In this document: piece by piece, positions 27,376-37,892 of the stretch
Layout of the letters: each line of letters starts with the position of its first letter
How positions within the stretch are numbered: the first letter of the stretch is position 1
Assembly: GCF_004114955.1 (NCBI RefSeq)
Contig: NZ_CP030053.1
Location: forward strand, 2,914,001-2,978,000
Length of the DNA: 64,000 bases
From: Bradyrhizobium guangzhouense
GTDB lineage: Bacteria; Pseudomonadota; Alphaproteobacteria; Rhizobiales; Xanthobacteraceae
Direction: 5' to 3'
Notes under the pieces: model-generated
Databases searched by the model: none
What the model saw: only the letters and a program-made list of their open reading frames with translations
What the model was told of the DNA's origin: nothing
Program-made: the position numbers and the translations under genes

Positions 27376-28821
27376 ATGTATCTGGGCATCGATCTCGGCA
27401 CCTCCGCAGTCAAGACCGTTCTCGTCGATGGCGCCCAGCGCGTGATTGCGAGCCAGAGCCGGGCATTGACGATCGCCTCGCCGCATCAAGGCTTTTATGA
27501 GCAGGATCAAGCACAGTGGATCGAGGCGACCTTTGCAACGCTCAACGCCTTGAAGGCCTCGCATGGGGTTGAGCTGGCGGCGGTCGAAGGTATCGGGCTG
27601 TCAGGCCAGATGCATGGCCCGACGCTGCTCGATGCGGACGATAAGCCATTGCGGCCCTGCATTCTCTGGAACGACGGACGCTCCGCCGCGGAGTGTCGCA
27701 TCCTGGAGCAGCGCTGGCCCGCCTTGCGCGCGATAACGGGCAATAAGGCGATGCCCGGCTTCGCGGCGCCAAAACTGCTCTGGATCGCAAGGCACGAGCC
27801 CGAGATCTTTGCGGCGACGAGCCGCATCCTGTTGCCGAAAGCCTATCTGCGCCTCGTTCTATCGGGCGAAGCAGTCGAGGACGTCTCGGATGCATCGGGA
27901 TCGCTCTGGCTCGACGCGGCGCGCCGGGACTGGTCGGATGCGGCACTGGCCGCGACCGGCCTGTCGCGCGCACACATGCCGCGTCTGGTCGAGGGGTGCG
28001 CGCCGGCGGCCACATTGCGCAAGGAGCTTGCGCAGCGTTGGGGCATGGTTCGCCGGCCGATGATCGCGGGCGGCGCCGGCGACAATCCGGCCGGCGCCAT
28101 CGGCATCGGCGCGATCAGTCCCGGAACTGCGTTCATATCGCTGGGAACGTCAGGCGCCTTGCTGGCGCCATCAGACCATATTGCGGCGAACCCGGACCGC
28201 GTGGTCCATACCTTCTGCCACGCGATCCCGGGCATGTGGATTCAGGCCGGCGCCATCCTCTCGGCGGCGTCGTGCCTTGCCTGGGCTGCACGCCTGTTCG
28301 GCGTCCCCGAAGCCGAACTTCTGGCGCCGTTGGGGGCGCGCCCGCAGGCGCCGTCTCCCGTGAGCTTCCTGCCATATCTTGCGGGCGAGCGGACGCCGCA
28401 TGATGATCCCGTCGTGCGCGGCATGCTCGATGGCTTGAGCCACGGCACCGACCGCACGGCGATCGTGCAGGCCGTGCTGGAGGGGGTTGCTTTCGCGCTG
28501 GCCGATTGCCGGGACGCGCTTGGCGATGCCGGCATTGCAGTGACGGAAGCTGATGTCATCGGCGGCGGTTCGCGGTCCCGATTCTGGCTGTCGGTGCTGG
28601 CAGACGTTTTGAACGTTCCGATCCATCGTTTTGCCGACGGCGAAACCGGCGCAGCGTTCGGTGCGGCGAGATTGGGGCGGCTTGCTGTCACCGGCGAGGC
28701 AATCGACGCCGTCTGCACGCCACCGCAACGCGTCGAGACCTTCGAGCCGGACCGGGCCGTGGCGGAGGCCTATGCAGAGCGGCTTCCCGCCTGGCGCCAT
28801 TTGTATCGGCCGGGCCACTAG
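27376..28821 (+). CDS. xylB: Xylulokinase
   Basis: A 481-aa FGGY-family kinase, D-xylulose + ATP to xylulose 5-phosphate. Motifs: the first phosphate loop [19 protein letters not shown], the substrate site GLSGQMHG and [12 protein letters not shown] (Asp), the second ATP-binding domain with [12 protein letters not shown] and [27 protein letters not shown]. Length matches the family. The ATG at 27376 gives the canonical start. It precedes a sugar ABC importer, so the imported sugar is likely converted to xylulose or a related ketose by an isomerase or dehydrogenase encoded elsewhere. Confidence 0.9.
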   Translation: MYLGIDLGTSAVKTVLVDGAQRVIASQSRALTIASPHQGFYEQDQAQWIEATFATLNALKASHGVELAAVEGIGLSGQMHGPTLLDADDKPLRPCILWNDGRSAAECRILEQRWPALRAITGNKAMPGFAAPKLLWIARHEPEIFAATSRILLPKAYLRLVLSGEAVEDVSDASGSLWLDAARRDWSDAALAATGLSRAHMPRLVEGCAPAATLRKELAQRWGMVRRPMIAGGAGDNPAGAIGIGAISPGTAFISLGTSGALLAPSDHIAANPDRVVHTFCHAIPGMWIQAGAILSAASCLAWAARLFGVPEAELLAPLGARPQAPSPVSFLPYLAGERTPHDDPVVRGMLDGLSHGTDRTAIVQAVLEGVAFALADCRDALGDAGIAVTEADVIGGGSRSRFWLSVLADVLNVPIHRFADGETGAAFGAARLGRLAVTGEAIDAVCTPPQRVETFEPDRAVAEAYAERLPAWRHLYRPGH

Positions 28822-28945
28822 TACCGCTTTGGTTGCGCATTTCTCCCTGTTCGCTGTTGCCCTGTGCGATCGGCTTTTGTTTAATGGGCGAACCGCGCTC
28901 GATACGAAACGCGGACAGAAAATGCATTGTGCGCCGGGAGGCACG

Positions 28946-30469
28946 ATGAACGAGCCAATCCTCGAGATGCGAGGAGTGTCAAAATCCTTCTTCGGCATCA
29001 AGGCGCTGCGTGCGGTTGACCTAACCGTCTATGCCGGTGAGGTTCATGCCTTGATGGGCGAGAACGGCGCGGGCAAATCGACCCTGATGAAGATCCTGTC
29101 GGGGGCCTACCGGCCTGATCCCGGCGGGGAGATCCGCATCGAGGGCAAGCAGGTGCGGATCGAAGGTCCGCTCGGCGGTCGTGCCGCGGGCATTTCGATC
29201 ATCTACCAGGAACTATCTTTGGCCCCCAATCTGACCGTTGCGGAGAATATTTATCTCGGCCGCGAGATGTCGCGTTCAGGTTTGCTGGCGCGCGGCACCA
29301 TGCGCGAGGGCGTTGGGCCGATTCTGGAGCGGCTGGGAGCTGACTTCCAGCCGTCGACCTTGGTGGCACATCTTTCCATGGGCCAGCGCCAGCTCGTCGA
29401 GATCGCGCGTGCACTGCACGCGCGCTCGAAAATCCTGATCATGGACGAGCCGACCACGGCGCTGTCCGCCGGCGAGAGCGAGCGGCTGTTCGCCCTGATC
29501 CGTCAGCTCCGCGCCGAAGGGCTTGCCATCATCTATATCTCGCATCGTATGGACGAGGTTTACGCGCTGGGGGACCGCGTCACCGTGCTGCGCGACGGCC
29601 GCCTGGTCGGCTCGCTGGACAAGCAGGACATCCGCGCCGAAGCCATCGTCCGCATGATGGTCGGACGCGATGTCTCATCCTTCTACAAAAAGGATCACGA
29701 TCCCGAGGCCGGGAAGGGGCACCCGGTGCTTACGGCAACCGACATGGCGGACGGGCAACGCGTCAAGGGCTGCTCGCTCACCGTGCATGCGGGCGAGGTG
29801 GTGGGGCTTGCCGGACTGATCGGCGCCGGCCGCACCGAGCTTGCGCATCTCATCGTTGGCGCAGCACCGAAGACATCAGGCCGTCTCGAACTTGAAGGCC
29901 AGCCAATCGACATCCGCACGCCCGGCGAGGCGCTCGAGGCCGGCATCGCCTACCTGACCGAGGATCGGAAGGCGCTTGGCCTGTTCCTCGACATGTCGTG
30001 CCTGGACAACATCAATCTCGCCGTGATCGGACGCGATGCCAAGCTCGGCTGGTTCCTGGATCGCGACAAGGCGCGCGAGCGCGCCGACAGGGCGTTTGCG
30101 GGGCTCAGTATCCGTGCCGCCAACGCCGGCGTGCCCGCAGGAGGCCTGTCCGGCGGCAACCAGCAAAAGGTGTTGTTGTCACGGTTGCTCGCCATTGCGC
30201 CAAAGGTGCTGATCCTCGACGAGCCGACGCGCGGCGTTGACGTCGGCGCCAAGTCGGAGATCTATTCCATCATCGACAATCTCGCCAAGGCCGGCACCGC
30301 GATTCTCGTCATCTCGTCCGATCTGCCTGAAATCATCGGTATCTGCGACCGCGTCCTGGTGATGCGGTCGGGGCATATCGCAGGCGAGGTCCGGCGCACC
30401 GAGACGGCGCCCTTGACTCAAGAAGACATCATGGCCCTCGCCACGGGGACGGAGCATCTCGATGCCTGA
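28946..30469 (+). CDS. Sugar ABC transporter ATP-binding protein (RbsA/XylG type)
   Basis: A 507-aa protein with two tandem ABC ATPase domains. The first has Walker [10 protein letters not shown], signature LSMGQRQ and Walker [12 protein letters not shown]. The second (from about residue 260) has a degenerate Walker A (GLIGAGRTE) with signature LSGGNQQK and Walker [14 protein letters not shown]. This asymmetry is normal for the ribose/xylose/galactose group. The ATG at 28946 follows GGGAGG. It overlaps the permease gene by 8 bp. Confidence 0.92.
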   Translation: MNEPILEMRGVSKSFFGIKALRAVDLTVYAGEVHALMGENGAGKSTLMKILSGAYRPDPGGEIRIEGKQVRIEGPLGGRAAGISIIYQELSLAPNLTVAENIYLGREMSRSGLLARGTMREGVGPILERLGADFQPSTLVAHLSMGQRQLVEIARALHARSKILIMDEPTTALSAGESERLFALIRQLRAEGLAIIYISHRMDEVYALGDRVTVLRDGRLVGSLDKQDIRAEAIVRMMVGRDVSSFYKKDHDPEAGKGHPVLTATDMADGQRVKGCSLTVHAGEVVGLAGLIGAGRTELAHLIVGAAPKTSGRLELEGQPIDIRTPGEALEAGIAYLTEDRKALGLFLDMSCLDNINLAVIGRDAKLGWFLDRDKARERADRAFAGLSIRAANAGVPAGGLSGGNQQKVLLSRLLAIAPKVLILDEPTRGVDVGAKSEIYSIIDNLAKAGTAILVISSDLPEIIGICDRVLVMRSGHIAGEVRRTETAPLTQEDIMALATGTEHLDA

Positions 30470-31502
30470 CAATGGATCGACGCCGGCGAAGGCCGCGACG
30501 ACGAACGGCCCCGCCGCTGCCGAGGCGACGAAGCGCCAACGCGTCAGGCTCCTGATCCGCGCGGCCGGCATGCTGCCGGTGCTGCTGCTGCTTTGCATCG
30601 GCTTCCACTACCTGTCGGACGGCCGTTTCTTCACCGGACAAAATCTCGGCATCGTTCTGCAGCAGGCTGCCGTCAACACCGTGCTCGCCGCGGGCATGAC
30701 CTTCGTCATCCTCACCGGTGGCATCGATCTCTCGGTCGGCTCGATCCTGGCAGCCTCCGCGATGGCGGGCCTGACGATCTCCAAACTGCCCGAACTGGGC
30801 GCGCTTTGGCTGCCGGTCGCCGTGATCACCGGTCTTGGCTTCGGCATCGTCAATGGCGCGCTGATCGCGCTCTTGCGCCTGCCGCCCTTCATCGTCACGC
30901 TGGGCTCACTCACTGCCGTGCGCGGACTGGCGCGCCTGCTCGGCGCCGACACCACGGTGTTCAATCCGTCGATTCCCTATGCCTTCATCGGCAACGGCTC
31001 GCTTACGTTGATTCCCGGCGTGGCCTCGATTCCCTGGCTGTCGGTCATTGCGCTGCTCGTCATTTTCGTTTCGTGGGTGGTGCTGCGCCGGACCGTGCTC
31101 GGCGTGCACATCTACGCGGTCGGCGGCAATGAGAGCGCCGCGCGGCTTGCCGGCATCAAGGTCTGGGCCGTGCTGACCTTCGTCTATGGCGTATCCGGAC
31201 TTTTCGCAGGCCTCGGCGGCGCCATGCAGGCGGCGCGGCTCTATGCCGCCAACGGCCTGCAGCTCGGACAAAGCTACGAGCTCGACGCCATCACCGCGGT
31301 CATCCTCGGCGGCACGTCTTTCGTCGGCGGCATCGGTTCGATCTGGGGGACGCTGGTCGGCGCGTTGATCATCGCGGTGCTCTCGAACGGCCTGATCCTC
31401 GTCGGCGTCTCCGACATCTGGCAATATGTGATCAAGGGCCTGGTGATCATCGGCGCCGTCGCGCTGGATCGCTATCGGTTGCAAGGCTCGGCCAGGACCT
31501 GA
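30462..31502 (+). CDS. Sugar ABC transporter permease (RbsC/XylH type)
   Basis: A 346-aa protein with about ten helices. Family marks are [31 protein letters not shown] and, late in the protein, [51 protein letters not shown] hydrophilic Ala/Thr-rich tail of about 25 residues precedes helix 1. It forms the membrane pore with the two-domain ATPase upstream and the binding protein downstream. Confidence 0.92.
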   Translation: MPDNGSTPAKAATTNGPAAAEATKRQRVRLLIRAAGMLPVLLLLCIGFHYLSDGRFFTGQNLGIVLQQAAVNTVLAAGMTFVILTGGIDLSVGSILAASAMAGLTISKLPELGALWLPVAVITGLGFGIVNGALIALLRLPPFIVTLGSLTAVRGLARLLGADTTVFNPSIPYAFIGNGSLTLIPGVASIPWLSVIALLVIFVSWVVLRRTVLGVHIYAVGGNESAARLAGIKVWAVLTFVYGVSGLFAGLGGAMQAARLYAANGLQLGQSYELDAITAVILGGTSFVGGIGSIWGTLVGALIIAVLSNGLILVGVSDIWQYVIKGLVIIGAVALDRYRLQGSART

Positions 31503-31509
31503 ACGTTCT

Positions 31510-31584
31510 GCGCGCGTCCGAGCGCGCGGTGTGAAATTCGGTTGCGGCAACTGGTCTGCCGTACCGTCTTTGAAGACAGACCAG
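31510..31584 (+). other. Two hairpins between permease and binding-protein genes
   Basis: GCGCGC (31510-31515) pairs with GCGCGC (31522-31527). CTGGTCTG (31551-31558) pairs perfectly with CAGACCAG (31577-31584), with an inner GTCTT/AAGAC. The second hairpin ends within the SD AGGGAGG of the binding-protein gene. Such structures could protect the downstream mRNA or tune translation, giving the usual excess of binding protein; this is inference. Confidence 0.5.
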
Positions 31585-31595
31585 GGAGGAAGACA

Positions 31596-32543
31596 ATGTT
31601 GAAGACGACCATGCTCGCCGGCGCCGCGATGGCGCTTGCCCTGACCATCGCTCCGGCCTCCGCCAAGGAGCTCAAATCGATCGGCGTCTCGCTGGGCTCG
31701 ATGGGCAATCCGTTCTTCGTCGCGCTGTCGAAGGGCGCCGAATTCGAGGCCAAGAAGACCAATCCCAATGTGAAGATCACCACCGTCGGCTTCGAATATG
31801 ACCTCGGCAAGCAGGTCACCCAGATCGACAACTTCATCGCCGCCGGCGTCGACCTGATCCTGCTCAACCCCGGCGATCCCAAGGCGATTGGACCTGCGAT
31901 CAAGAAGGCGCAGGCGGCGGGCATCGTGGTGGTCGCGGTCGATACTGCGGCCGAAGGCGCCGACGCCACCGTGACGACCAACAACGTCCAGGCCGGCGAG
32001 ATTTCCTGCCAGTACATCGTCGACAAGCTGGGCGGCAAGGGCGACGTCATCATCGAGAACGGGCCGCAGGTCTCGGCGGTGATCGACCGCGTCACCGGCT
32101 GCAAGAACGTGTTCGGCAAGAATGCCGGCATCAAGGTGCTGTCGAGCGATCAGGATGGCAAAGGCTCGCGCGAGGGCGGCCTGACCGTCGCGCAAGGCTA
32201 TCTGACCCGCTTCCCCAAGATCGACGCCATCTTCGCCATCAATGATCCGCAGGCGATCGGCACCGACCTTGCGGCGAAACAGCAAAACCGCAGCGGCATC
32301 ATCATCACCTCGGTCGACGGCGCGCCCGACATCGAGGCCTCGCTCAAGGATGCCGGCTCGCCCCAGATCCAGGCGTCGGCATCGCAGGACCCGTTCTTCA
32401 TGGCGCGGCGCGCGGTGCAGATCGGTGTCGGCATCCTCAATGGGAAGAAGCCGGCCTCGACCGTCGAGCTGCTGCCCTCGAAGCTCGTGACCCGCGACAA
32501 TATCAAGGATTACAAGGGCTGGACCTCGGACCGCTCGCAATAG
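31596..32543 (+). CDS. Sugar ABC transporter substrate-binding protein (RbsB-like)
   Basis: A 315-aa periplasmic protein with a signal peptide (MLKTTMLAGAAMALALTIAPASA). The mature part is a type I two-lobe fold: IGVSLGSMGNPFFVALSKGAEFEAKK, the hinge DLILLNPGDPKAIGPAI, VVVAVDTAAEGADATVTTNN, and IDAIFAINDPQAIGTDLAA. It has SD AGGGAGGAAG. Sequence features fit pentose or ribose/fructose-type ligands; with xylB upstream, a pentose or pentitol is likely but not shown. Confidence 0.9.
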   Translation: MLKTTMLAGAAMALALTIAPASAKELKSIGVSLGSMGNPFFVALSKGAEFEAKKTNPNVKITTVGFEYDLGKQVTQIDNFIAAGVDLILLNPGDPKAIGPAIKKAQAAGIVVVAVDTAAEGADATVTTNNVQAGEISCQYIVDKLGGKGDVIIENGPQVSAVIDRVTGCKNVFGKNAGIKVLSSDQDGKGSREGGLTVAQGYLTRFPKIDAIFAINDPQAIGTDLAAKQQNRSGIIITSVDGAPDIEASLKDAGSPQIQASASQDPFFMARRAVQIGVGILNGKKPASTVELLPSKLVTRDNIKDYKGWTSDRSQ

Positions 32544-32556
32544 AGCGCCCCTGCAT

Positions 32557-32588
32557 TGGGCGGCGACCTCTTGCGGGGGCGTCGCCCA
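32557..32588 (+). terminator. Terminator of the sugar transport operon
   Basis: A 12-bp stem (TGGGCGGCGACC with GGGCGTCGCCCA, one mismatch and one G-U) lies 13 bp after the binding-protein stop and is followed by TCTATCTTC. The remaining bases to 32821 hold no recognised gene. Confidence 0.65.
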
Positions 32589-32821
32589 TCTATCTTCGCG
32601 CGACGGCGCATTTCAGCGCCAACGGCGCGGCGGCTGCGCGAGCGGCGCAAGGCGTCCCTGTCAACGGCCGACCACGGCCTCGGCCTTGCGACTGGAATCC
32701 TCGGAAAGAGAACGGTTTAGCGCCATAGTGGGTTGACCCCGGCGAGCGATATGTCAGAGAAGGACGGGTTTTCGGCGGCCGCTGGAAGCAGGTCCAGTCA
32801 GGGCATTTTGGGACATCGCGA

Positions 32822-33781
32822 ATGGCAAGCGCGCCGTTTGAGCTGAAGGGCAAGAGCGTCTACGTCGCCGGCCATCGCGGCATGGTGGGCAGCGCGATCG
32901 TGCGTCGGCTGGCGCGGGAGAATGTCAATCTCGTCACCGTCGACCGGCGCGAGGTCGATCTCTGCAACCAGGCGGCCGTGTTCGACTGGTTCGCCCGCGT
33001 GCGGCCGCAGGTGATTTTTCTCGCCGCGGCCAAGGTGGGCGGCATCGTCGCCAACAACACGCTGCGCGCCGAGTTCATCTACGACAACATCGCGATCGCC
33101 GCGAACGTGATCCAGGCCGCGCATCAAAACGGCGCCGAGAAGCTGATGTTCCTCGGCTCGTCCTGCATCTATCCCAAGCTGGCGCCGCAGCCGCTGCGCG
33201 AGGATGCCGTCCTCACCGGTCCGCTGGAGCCGACCAACGAGCCCTATGCGATCGCCAAGATCGCCGGCATCAAGATGGCGGAGGCCTATCGCAGCCAGTA
33301 CGGCAGCGACTTCATCAACGTGATGCCGACCAACCTCTACGGCCCCGGCGACAATTATCATCCCGAATTGAGCCACGTCGTGGCAGCCCTGATCCGCCGC
33401 TTCCACGAGGCGAAAGAGTCCGGCGCAAAGAGCGTCGTCGTCTGGGGCACCGGGACGCCGCGGCGCGAGTTCCTCTATGTCGACGACATGGCGGATGCCT
33501 GCGTGCATCTGATGAAGAATTATTCCGGCAGCGACCTCATCAATATCGGCACCGGCGAGGACGTCGCCATCGCCGAGTTCGCGCGCGTGGTCGCCGGGAC
33601 CGTCGGCTACCGCGGCGAGATTTCTTTCGACACCTCGCGCCCCGACGGCACGCCGCGCAAGCTGCTGGATGTCAGCAGGCTCGACAAGCTCGGCTGGCGC
33701 GCGACGACGCCGCTTCACGACGGCTTGAAGCGCGCCTACGAGGCATATCAGGCGACCCTGCTGGTTCCGGCGCAGCCGTAG
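32822..33781 (+). CDS. fcl: GDP-L-fucose synthase
   Basis: A 319-aa extended SDR (WcaG/Fcl). It has the NADP site [14 protein letters not shown], then [32 protein letters not shown] (catalytic Ser) and [16 protein letters not shown] (Tyr-X3-Lys). It converts GDP-4-keto-6-deoxymannose to GDP-L-fucose for surface polysaccharide or lipochitooligosaccharide decoration. GDP-mannose dehydratase is not in the window. Length and motifs are complete. Confidence 0.93.
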   Translation: MASAPFELKGKSVYVAGHRGMVGSAIVRRLARENVNLVTVDRREVDLCNQAAVFDWFARVRPQVIFLAAAKVGGIVANNTLRAEFIYDNIAIAANVIQAAHQNGAEKLMFLGSSCIYPKLAPQPLREDAVLTGPLEPTNEPYAIAKIAGIKMAEAYRSQYGSDFINVMPTNLYGPGDNYHPELSHVVAALIRRFHEAKESGAKSVVVWGTGTPRREFLYVDDMADACVHLMKNYSGSDLINIGTGEDVAIAEFARVVAGTVGYRGEISFDTSRPDGTPRKLLDVSRLDKLGWRATTPLHDGLKRAYEAYQATLLVPAQP

Positions 33782-33839
33782 GAACCATCATCGCAAGCAC
33801 GAGTTGGCGGCACGGGCAGGGCGACATGCGAGACTTACC

Positions 33840-34292
33840 GTGCAAGACATCGTGCGCGTGCGCTCGACAGCGCAGATCGCCGGCCATCCCATTCATCCGA
33901 TGCTGGTGCCGATCCCGATCGTCTGCTTCATCGGCGCGTTGCTGACCGATGTCGCCTATCTCGTCTCCGCCGAGATGATGTGGGCGGATTTCTCCGCCTG
34001 GCTTCTGCTCGCCGGTGTCATCTTCGGTGTGCTGGCCGCGATCGCAGGCCTGACCGATTTCCTCGGCAATCGCCTGGTGCGTGCGCAGGCGCCGGCCTGG
34101 CCGCATCTGATCGGCAATGCCGTGGCGATGATCCTCGCGATCATCAATCTGCTGATTCATACACGTGATGCCTGGACCTCGGTGTGGCCCTGGGGCCTGG
34201 TTCTGTCGGTGCTCACCGTGCTGATCCTGCCCGTCACCGGCTGGCTCGGCTGGGCCATGGTGTATCGCCACGGTGTGGGAGTTGCGCGATGA
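33840..34292 (+). CDS. DUF2231 family membrane protein
   Basis: About 150 aa with four helices. The DUF2231 mark is [29 protein letters not shown] near the start, then [22 protein letters not shown] and a third and fourth helix ending in GWAMVYRHG. No ATG is well placed; the GTG at 33840 is taken and the GTG at 33852 is equally possible. The stop overlaps the next gene by ATGA, tying it to a PQQ-type sugar dehydrogenase. This pairing suggests a membrane partner for electron transfer, but no haem ligands beyond the conserved HPIHP were identified. Confidence 0.8.
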   Translation: MQDIVRVRSTAQIAGHPIHPMLVPIPIVCFIGALLTDVAYLVSAEMMWADFSAWLLLAGVIFGVLAAIAGLTDFLGNRLVRAQAPAWPHLIGNAVAMILAIINLLIHTRDAWTSVWPWGLVLSVLTVLILPVTGWLGWAMVYRHGVGVAR

Positions 34293-35626
34293 TGTCTTTT
34301 GCCATGCGCGCGCTGTTGTGTGCCTCGCTCCTCGCTGTTCTCGCCGGCTGTAATGACGGCAGCGGCGATCCGAAGGCGCAGATCGGCGCCAATCCCGTCC
34401 TGCCCGAGATTCAGCAATATCTGCTGCCGCCGATGCACATCGCCCGCATCATCGGCTGGAAGAAGGACGAGACGCCTGATGTTGCGCAGGGCCTGCAGGC
34501 CAAGGCGTTCGCGACCGGCCTGCAGCATCCGCGCTCGATCTATGTGCTTCCTAACGGCGACGTGCTGGTGGTGGAATCCAAGGCGCCGAAGGCCGCCGCG
34601 ATCAAACGGCCCAAGGAAATCGTGATGGGCTACATCGAGTCCTGGGCGACCTCGGGCGGCGACACGGGCGAGAGCAACCGCATCACGCTGCTGCGCGACA
34701 CCAACGGCGACGGCGTGCCGGATACGCAGAGCGTCTTCCTCGACCATCTCAACTCGCCGTTCGGCGTCGCCCTGGTCGGCAACGATCTCTATGTCGCCAA
34801 CACCGACGCGATCGTGAAATATCCCTACACCGAAGGCGACACCAAGATCACCAAGCCCGGCACGGTGCTGACGCCGCTGCCGGGCGGCCCGATCGATCAC
34901 CACTGGACCAAAAGCCTCGTGGCGAGCCCCGACGGTTCGAAGCTCTATGTCGGCGTCGGCTCCAACAGCAACATCACCGAGAACGGCATGGAGGCCGAGC
35001 ACAATCGCGCCGATATCCTCGAGGTCGAGCGCGCCAGCGGCCGCTGGCGGATTTTTGCGAGCGGCCTGCGTAATCCGAATGGTCTCAGCTTCGAGCCGCA
35101 GACCCACGCGCTGTGGACCGTGGTGAACGAGCGCGACGAGCTCGGCCCCGATCTCGTGCCTGATTACATGACCTCGGTGAAGGACGGCGCCTTCTATGGC
35201 TGGCCCTACAGCTATTACGGCCAGCACGTCGATCCCCGCGTCAAGCCGCAGCGGCCGGATCTCGTGGAAAAGGCGATCGTGCCCGATTATGCGCTGAGCT
35301 CGCATGTCGCACCGCTCGGACTCGCTTTCTCCACCGGCAGCAGCTTGCCGGATGCCTATCGAGGCGGCGCTTTTGTCGGCGAGCACGGCAGTTGGAATCG
35401 GCAGGTGCTGAACGGCTACAAGGTCGTCTACGTGCCGTTCACGGACGGCAGGCCGAGCGGGCCGGCACAGGACGTCGTCACCGGCTTTCTCACCAGCGAC
35501 AACCAGGCGCGCGGCCGTCCCGTCGGCGTCGCCCTCGACAAGACAGGCGCGCTGCTGGTCGCCGACGACAGCGGCAACACGGTGTGGCGGGTGACGGCGG
35601 CGCATCCTCAAGTGACGCAAAGATAG
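34289..35626 (+). CDS. PQQ-dependent sugar (sorbosone-type) dehydrogenase lipoprotein
   Basis: A 445-aa lipoprotein: signal peptide with lipobox VLAGC (Cys near residue 21). The body is a six-bladed propeller of the soluble glucose/sorbosone dehydrogenase family: [78 protein letters not shown] and GEHGSWNR. These match PQQ and Ca2+ sites of the family. The true substrate is unknown. It is coupled to the upstream DUF2231 gene. Confidence 0.88.
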   Translation: MMSFAMRALLCASLLAVLAGCNDGSGDPKAQIGANPVLPEIQQYLLPPMHIARIIGWKKDETPDVAQGLQAKAFATGLQHPRSIYVLPNGDVLVVESKAPKAAAIKRPKEIVMGYIESWATSGGDTGESNRITLLRDTNGDGVPDTQSVFLDHLNSPFGVALVGNDLYVANTDAIVKYPYTEGDTKITKPGTVLTPLPGGPIDHHWTKSLVASPDGSKLYVGVGSNSNITENGMEAEHNRADILEVERASGRWRIFASGLRNPNGLSFEPQTHALWTVVNERDELGPDLVPDYMTSVKDGAFYGWPYSYYGQHVDPRVKPQRPDLVEKAIVPDYALSSHVAPLGLAFSTGSSLPDAYRGGAFVGEHGSWNRQVLNGYKVVYVPFTDGRPSGPAQDVVTGFLTSDNQARGRPVGVALDKTGALLVADDSGNTVWRVTAAHPQVTQR

Positions 35627-35652
35627 GCAAGCCGCGCAGCGATAGGAGAGGG

Positions 35653-35859
35653 ATGATGGGCCTTGCCCAATATGCGATCGTACCGGTCCAGGACGAATGG
35701 GGCGTGCTGCATGACGGCAACGTCAAGAGCAGATACGCCACGAAGGAAGCCGCGTTCGAGTCGGCCGTCGCGGCAGCATCCCTGGCGCTACGTGAGGGCC
35801 ACGAAGTCCATGTCAGCGTGCCCGGCCGCGAAGCGGGCGAGAACGCGCTCGGAATCTAA
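35653..35859 (+). CDS. Small DUF2188-like protein
   Basis: A 68-aa protein (MMGLAQYAIVPVQDEWGVLHDGNVKSRYATKEAAFESAVAAASLAL). The layout of a strand giving W-x-V-x-x-(D/N)G, a Y-x-T-K-E-A-A-x-x-x-A helix and a final EVHVSVPGRE strand resembles DUF2188-type small proteins. SD AGGAGAGGG supports the start. It is 26 bp after the dehydrogenase and converges with the NAD-kinase-like gene. Confidence 0.65.
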   Translation: MMGLAQYAIVPVQDEWGVLHDGNVKSRYATKEAAFESAVAAASLALREGHEVHVSVPGREAGENALGI

Positions 35860-35864
35860 CCGCT

Positions 35865-36800
35865 TCAAACGATCAGTCGGCCGCGCCGCTTGGCGATTCC
35901 GATTGTGACCTCGGCACCCGCGTTGAAATCGATGCGGTCGGCTTCGACGCCGTCGCTGAAGATCACACCATTCTCGGCCATCAGCGAACGGATGCGCAAT
36001 TGCTGCTCGGATGCGAGCCGGCCATAGACGAGACTGGTCTCTGAGTGCCGGCTCGGGAAGGGCTCGCGAACGGCAAAACGCAGCTCGGCTGCGTCCCAGG
36101 GCAGGGCGTCGTAGCCAGTCAGAGCAGGGGGCTGGCCAAAGCTGCCGGCGATTGCAAGCGAGCCGGTGACGATGCTCTTGAACCAGGCGGTCGATCCGAG
36201 TCCGGTCGAGACGATGAGCCCGCTCGAGGATTGCCGCTCCGTCGTCCCGCCGGCCGCGATCTCGTAGATCGCCGAGACATGCGTGCGCGCGCCGATGAAG
36301 AGATCGTTCACGGCATAGAGCACCTGGCCGTCGCTGAGCCGCGCCTCCGCCATCGTCACGGCCCGGCTGTCGCGCTTCTCAGCGGCGACATCAGGCAGCA
36401 GCTTTGCAAGGTCGCGCGGCGCGAAGGGCAGCAGGATGCCGTCGTAGCGCGCGGGATCCGGGTTGAGGCCAACAAGCGGATGGCCGTCGAGATATTTCAT
36501 CGTGTTGGCGACGACGCCGTCCTGGCCGAGTGCGACGACGATGTCCTCAGGGGCGAAGATGAAGTTGGGAAGGAAAGCGCGCTCGATCATTTGATAGCGT
36601 CCCCATTGCTCGAGCACCCGAACCGTCGCGTGCCTTTGCGTCTGGTAGATCTCGTGCTCGCGCTCATAGTCGGAGAAGTCGGCGCCGAGATGCTCGACAT
36701 AGAAGCGCGCCTGCGCCGCCGTCTGGTAACGCGCGACAAGGTCTTCCAGCCTGGTCTTGCGCGTCACCAGCACGATCTTGCGGTCATTGGCGGCGGGCAT
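35865..36800 (-). CDS. NAD kinase-like protein
   Basis: A 311-aa protein of the ATP-NAD kinase/diacylglycerol kinase fold. The GGDG motif appears as ALGQDGVVANTMKYL, with Asp-Gly kept but the first Gly changed to Gln. The substrate region is LVGLNPDPARYDG; the NE motif is replaced by AVNDLFIGART; the STPTGSTAY block appears as VSTGLGSTAWF. These changes suggest altered substrate choice, so it may phosphorylate NAD(H) or a relative, or only bind nucleotide. The gene overlaps the SPFH gene by 17 bp, so it is the second gene of that operon. Confidence 0.82.
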   Translation of the reverse strand: MPAANDRKIVLVTRKTRLEDLVARYQTAAQARFYVEHLGADFSDYEREHEIYQTQRHATVRVLEQWGRYQMIERAFLPNFIFAPEDIVVALGQDGVVANTMKYLDGHPLVGLNPDPARYDGILLPFAPRDLAKLLPDVAAEKRDSRAVTMAEARLSDGQVLYAVNDLFIGARTHVSAIYEIAAGGTTERQSSSGLIVSTGLGSTAWFKSIVTGSLAIAGSFGQPPALTGYDALPWDAAELRFAVREPFPSRHSETSLVYGRLASEQQLRIRSLMAENGVIFSDGVEADRIDFNAGAEVTIGIAKRRGRLIV

Positions 36801-37827
36801 TGGCGGCCTCCGGCTTCGGCTTCTCGATCAGCTGGCTGAGCAGGTCCGGCGAGACGTTGAGCTGGCCGATCTTCTCGGCCTTCTCGGCAATGCCGGAGAA
36901 GGCCTGCGCGATCAGCTGGCCCGGCTGCATGCCTGATGCGGCGAGTGCCTGGATCACGCGGGTGTCGACACCCTCGAAGATCTTCATCAGTGCGCCGACG
37001 CGGTAGGCCTCGGCATCGGCCAGCGTGCGGGTGTTCTCGGCATTGAGGCCGACGAAATCCTTGCGCTTGCCTTCCAGCACGATGTCCGCGGCCATGCCGG
37101 CCTCGCGCAGCTCGTTGCGTTTGGCGGCAACGCTCGCCTCGGCGTCCATCTGGGTCTCGCGGATCGAGCGCTTCTTCTGCTCGACCGCGATTTCGGTGTC
37201 GAGCTCGCTCTCGCGGATGGCGCGCTCCTGCTCGACGGCGAAATTGCGCCGGGCGAAGATCGCTTCGTCCGCGTTCTTCAGGATCGCTTCGCGTGCCTGC
37301 GCCTCCAGCGCCTTTGCCGTATCGGGCGTCGGCTTGATGCCGCGGATCGAGACGCCCAGGATTTCGAGGCCAAGCGCTTCGATGTCGGCGCGCTCCCGCA
37401 ATCCGTCAGCGATGATCTCGGCTATGCGATCGGAAGCCTGCAGTGCATCCTTCAATGTCAGCTCCTTGATCGCCTGCTGCGCCAGCACCTCGACCGTGCC
37501 GAGAATGCGCTCCGGCAGCTTCTCGGGATCCTCGCTCTCATAGGTCTTGCCGTCGGGCTTCACGGTGAAGTTGAGCATCGACGCCGCCTTCCGGGGCTCG
37601 CTGACGCGATAGGTGACATGGCCCTGCACGGTCAGGGTCTGAAAGTCGCGCGCGATCTGCTGAAAGATGAAGGAGGCGTCGCGGCTGCCGACGGGCACGG
37701 CGACGAGCGTGGTCACCGGCGCATAGTAGAACGCGGAAAGGCCGGTGCCCTCGGCGACGACGGCGCCGGCGCGGTACTTCATCAAATAGGTGGTGGGCTG
37801 GGCCTTGATAAATCGGATGCCGAACAT
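36784..37827 (-). CDS. SPFH/band-7 domain protein
   Basis: A 347-aa stomatin/prohibitin-type protein. The SPFH domain spans about residues 5-190 (DFQTLTVQGHVTYRVSEPRKAASM, ALGLEILGVSIRGIKPTPDTAKAL). It is followed by a charged coiled coil (about residues 195-275, rich in E, R, Q) and a helical tail with ASGMQPGQLIAQAFSGIAEKAEKIG. There is no N-terminal membrane helix, so it is probably a peripheral oligomeric scaffold. The start is the ATG at 37827. It is transcribed divergently from the NrtR-like regulator gene. Confidence 0.88.
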   Translation of the reverse strand: MFGIRFIKAQPTTYLMKYRAGAVVAEGTGLSAFYYAPVTTLVAVPVGSRDASFIFQQIARDFQTLTVQGHVTYRVSEPRKAASMLNFTVKPDGKTYESEDPEKLPERILGTVEVLAQQAIKELTLKDALQASDRIAEIIADGLRERADIEALGLEILGVSIRGIKPTPDTAKALEAQAREAILKNADEAIFARRNFAVEQERAIRESELDTEIAVEQKKRSIRETQMDAEASVAAKRNELREAGMAADIVLEGKRKDFVGLNAENTRTLADAEAYRVGALMKIFEGVDTRVIQALAASGMQPGQLIAQAFSGIAEKAEKIGQLNVSPDLLSQLIEKPKPEAANARRQ

Positions 37828-37849
37828 GGCTGTCTCCAACGGTTGGCTA

Positions 37850-37892
37850 TAAGTTGGTCTGAGCAACTAAGTAAGTTGGACTGTACAACTAA
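37850..37892. promoter_or_regulatory. Two tandem 21-bp palindromic operators (NrtR-like)
   Basis: Two 21-bp units, 37850-37870 and 37872-37892, are identical at 18 positions. Each starts TAAGTTGG and ends CAACTAA, with the inner bases TCTGAG or ACTGTA. Within each unit 8 of 10 base pairs are symmetric. Their centres are 22 bp apart, about two helical turns, so two dimers would bind one face. They lie between the divergent SPFH and NrtR-like genes, and NrtR regulators are known to bind 21-bp palindromes. Direct control by the adjacent regulator is inferred. Confidence 0.75.
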
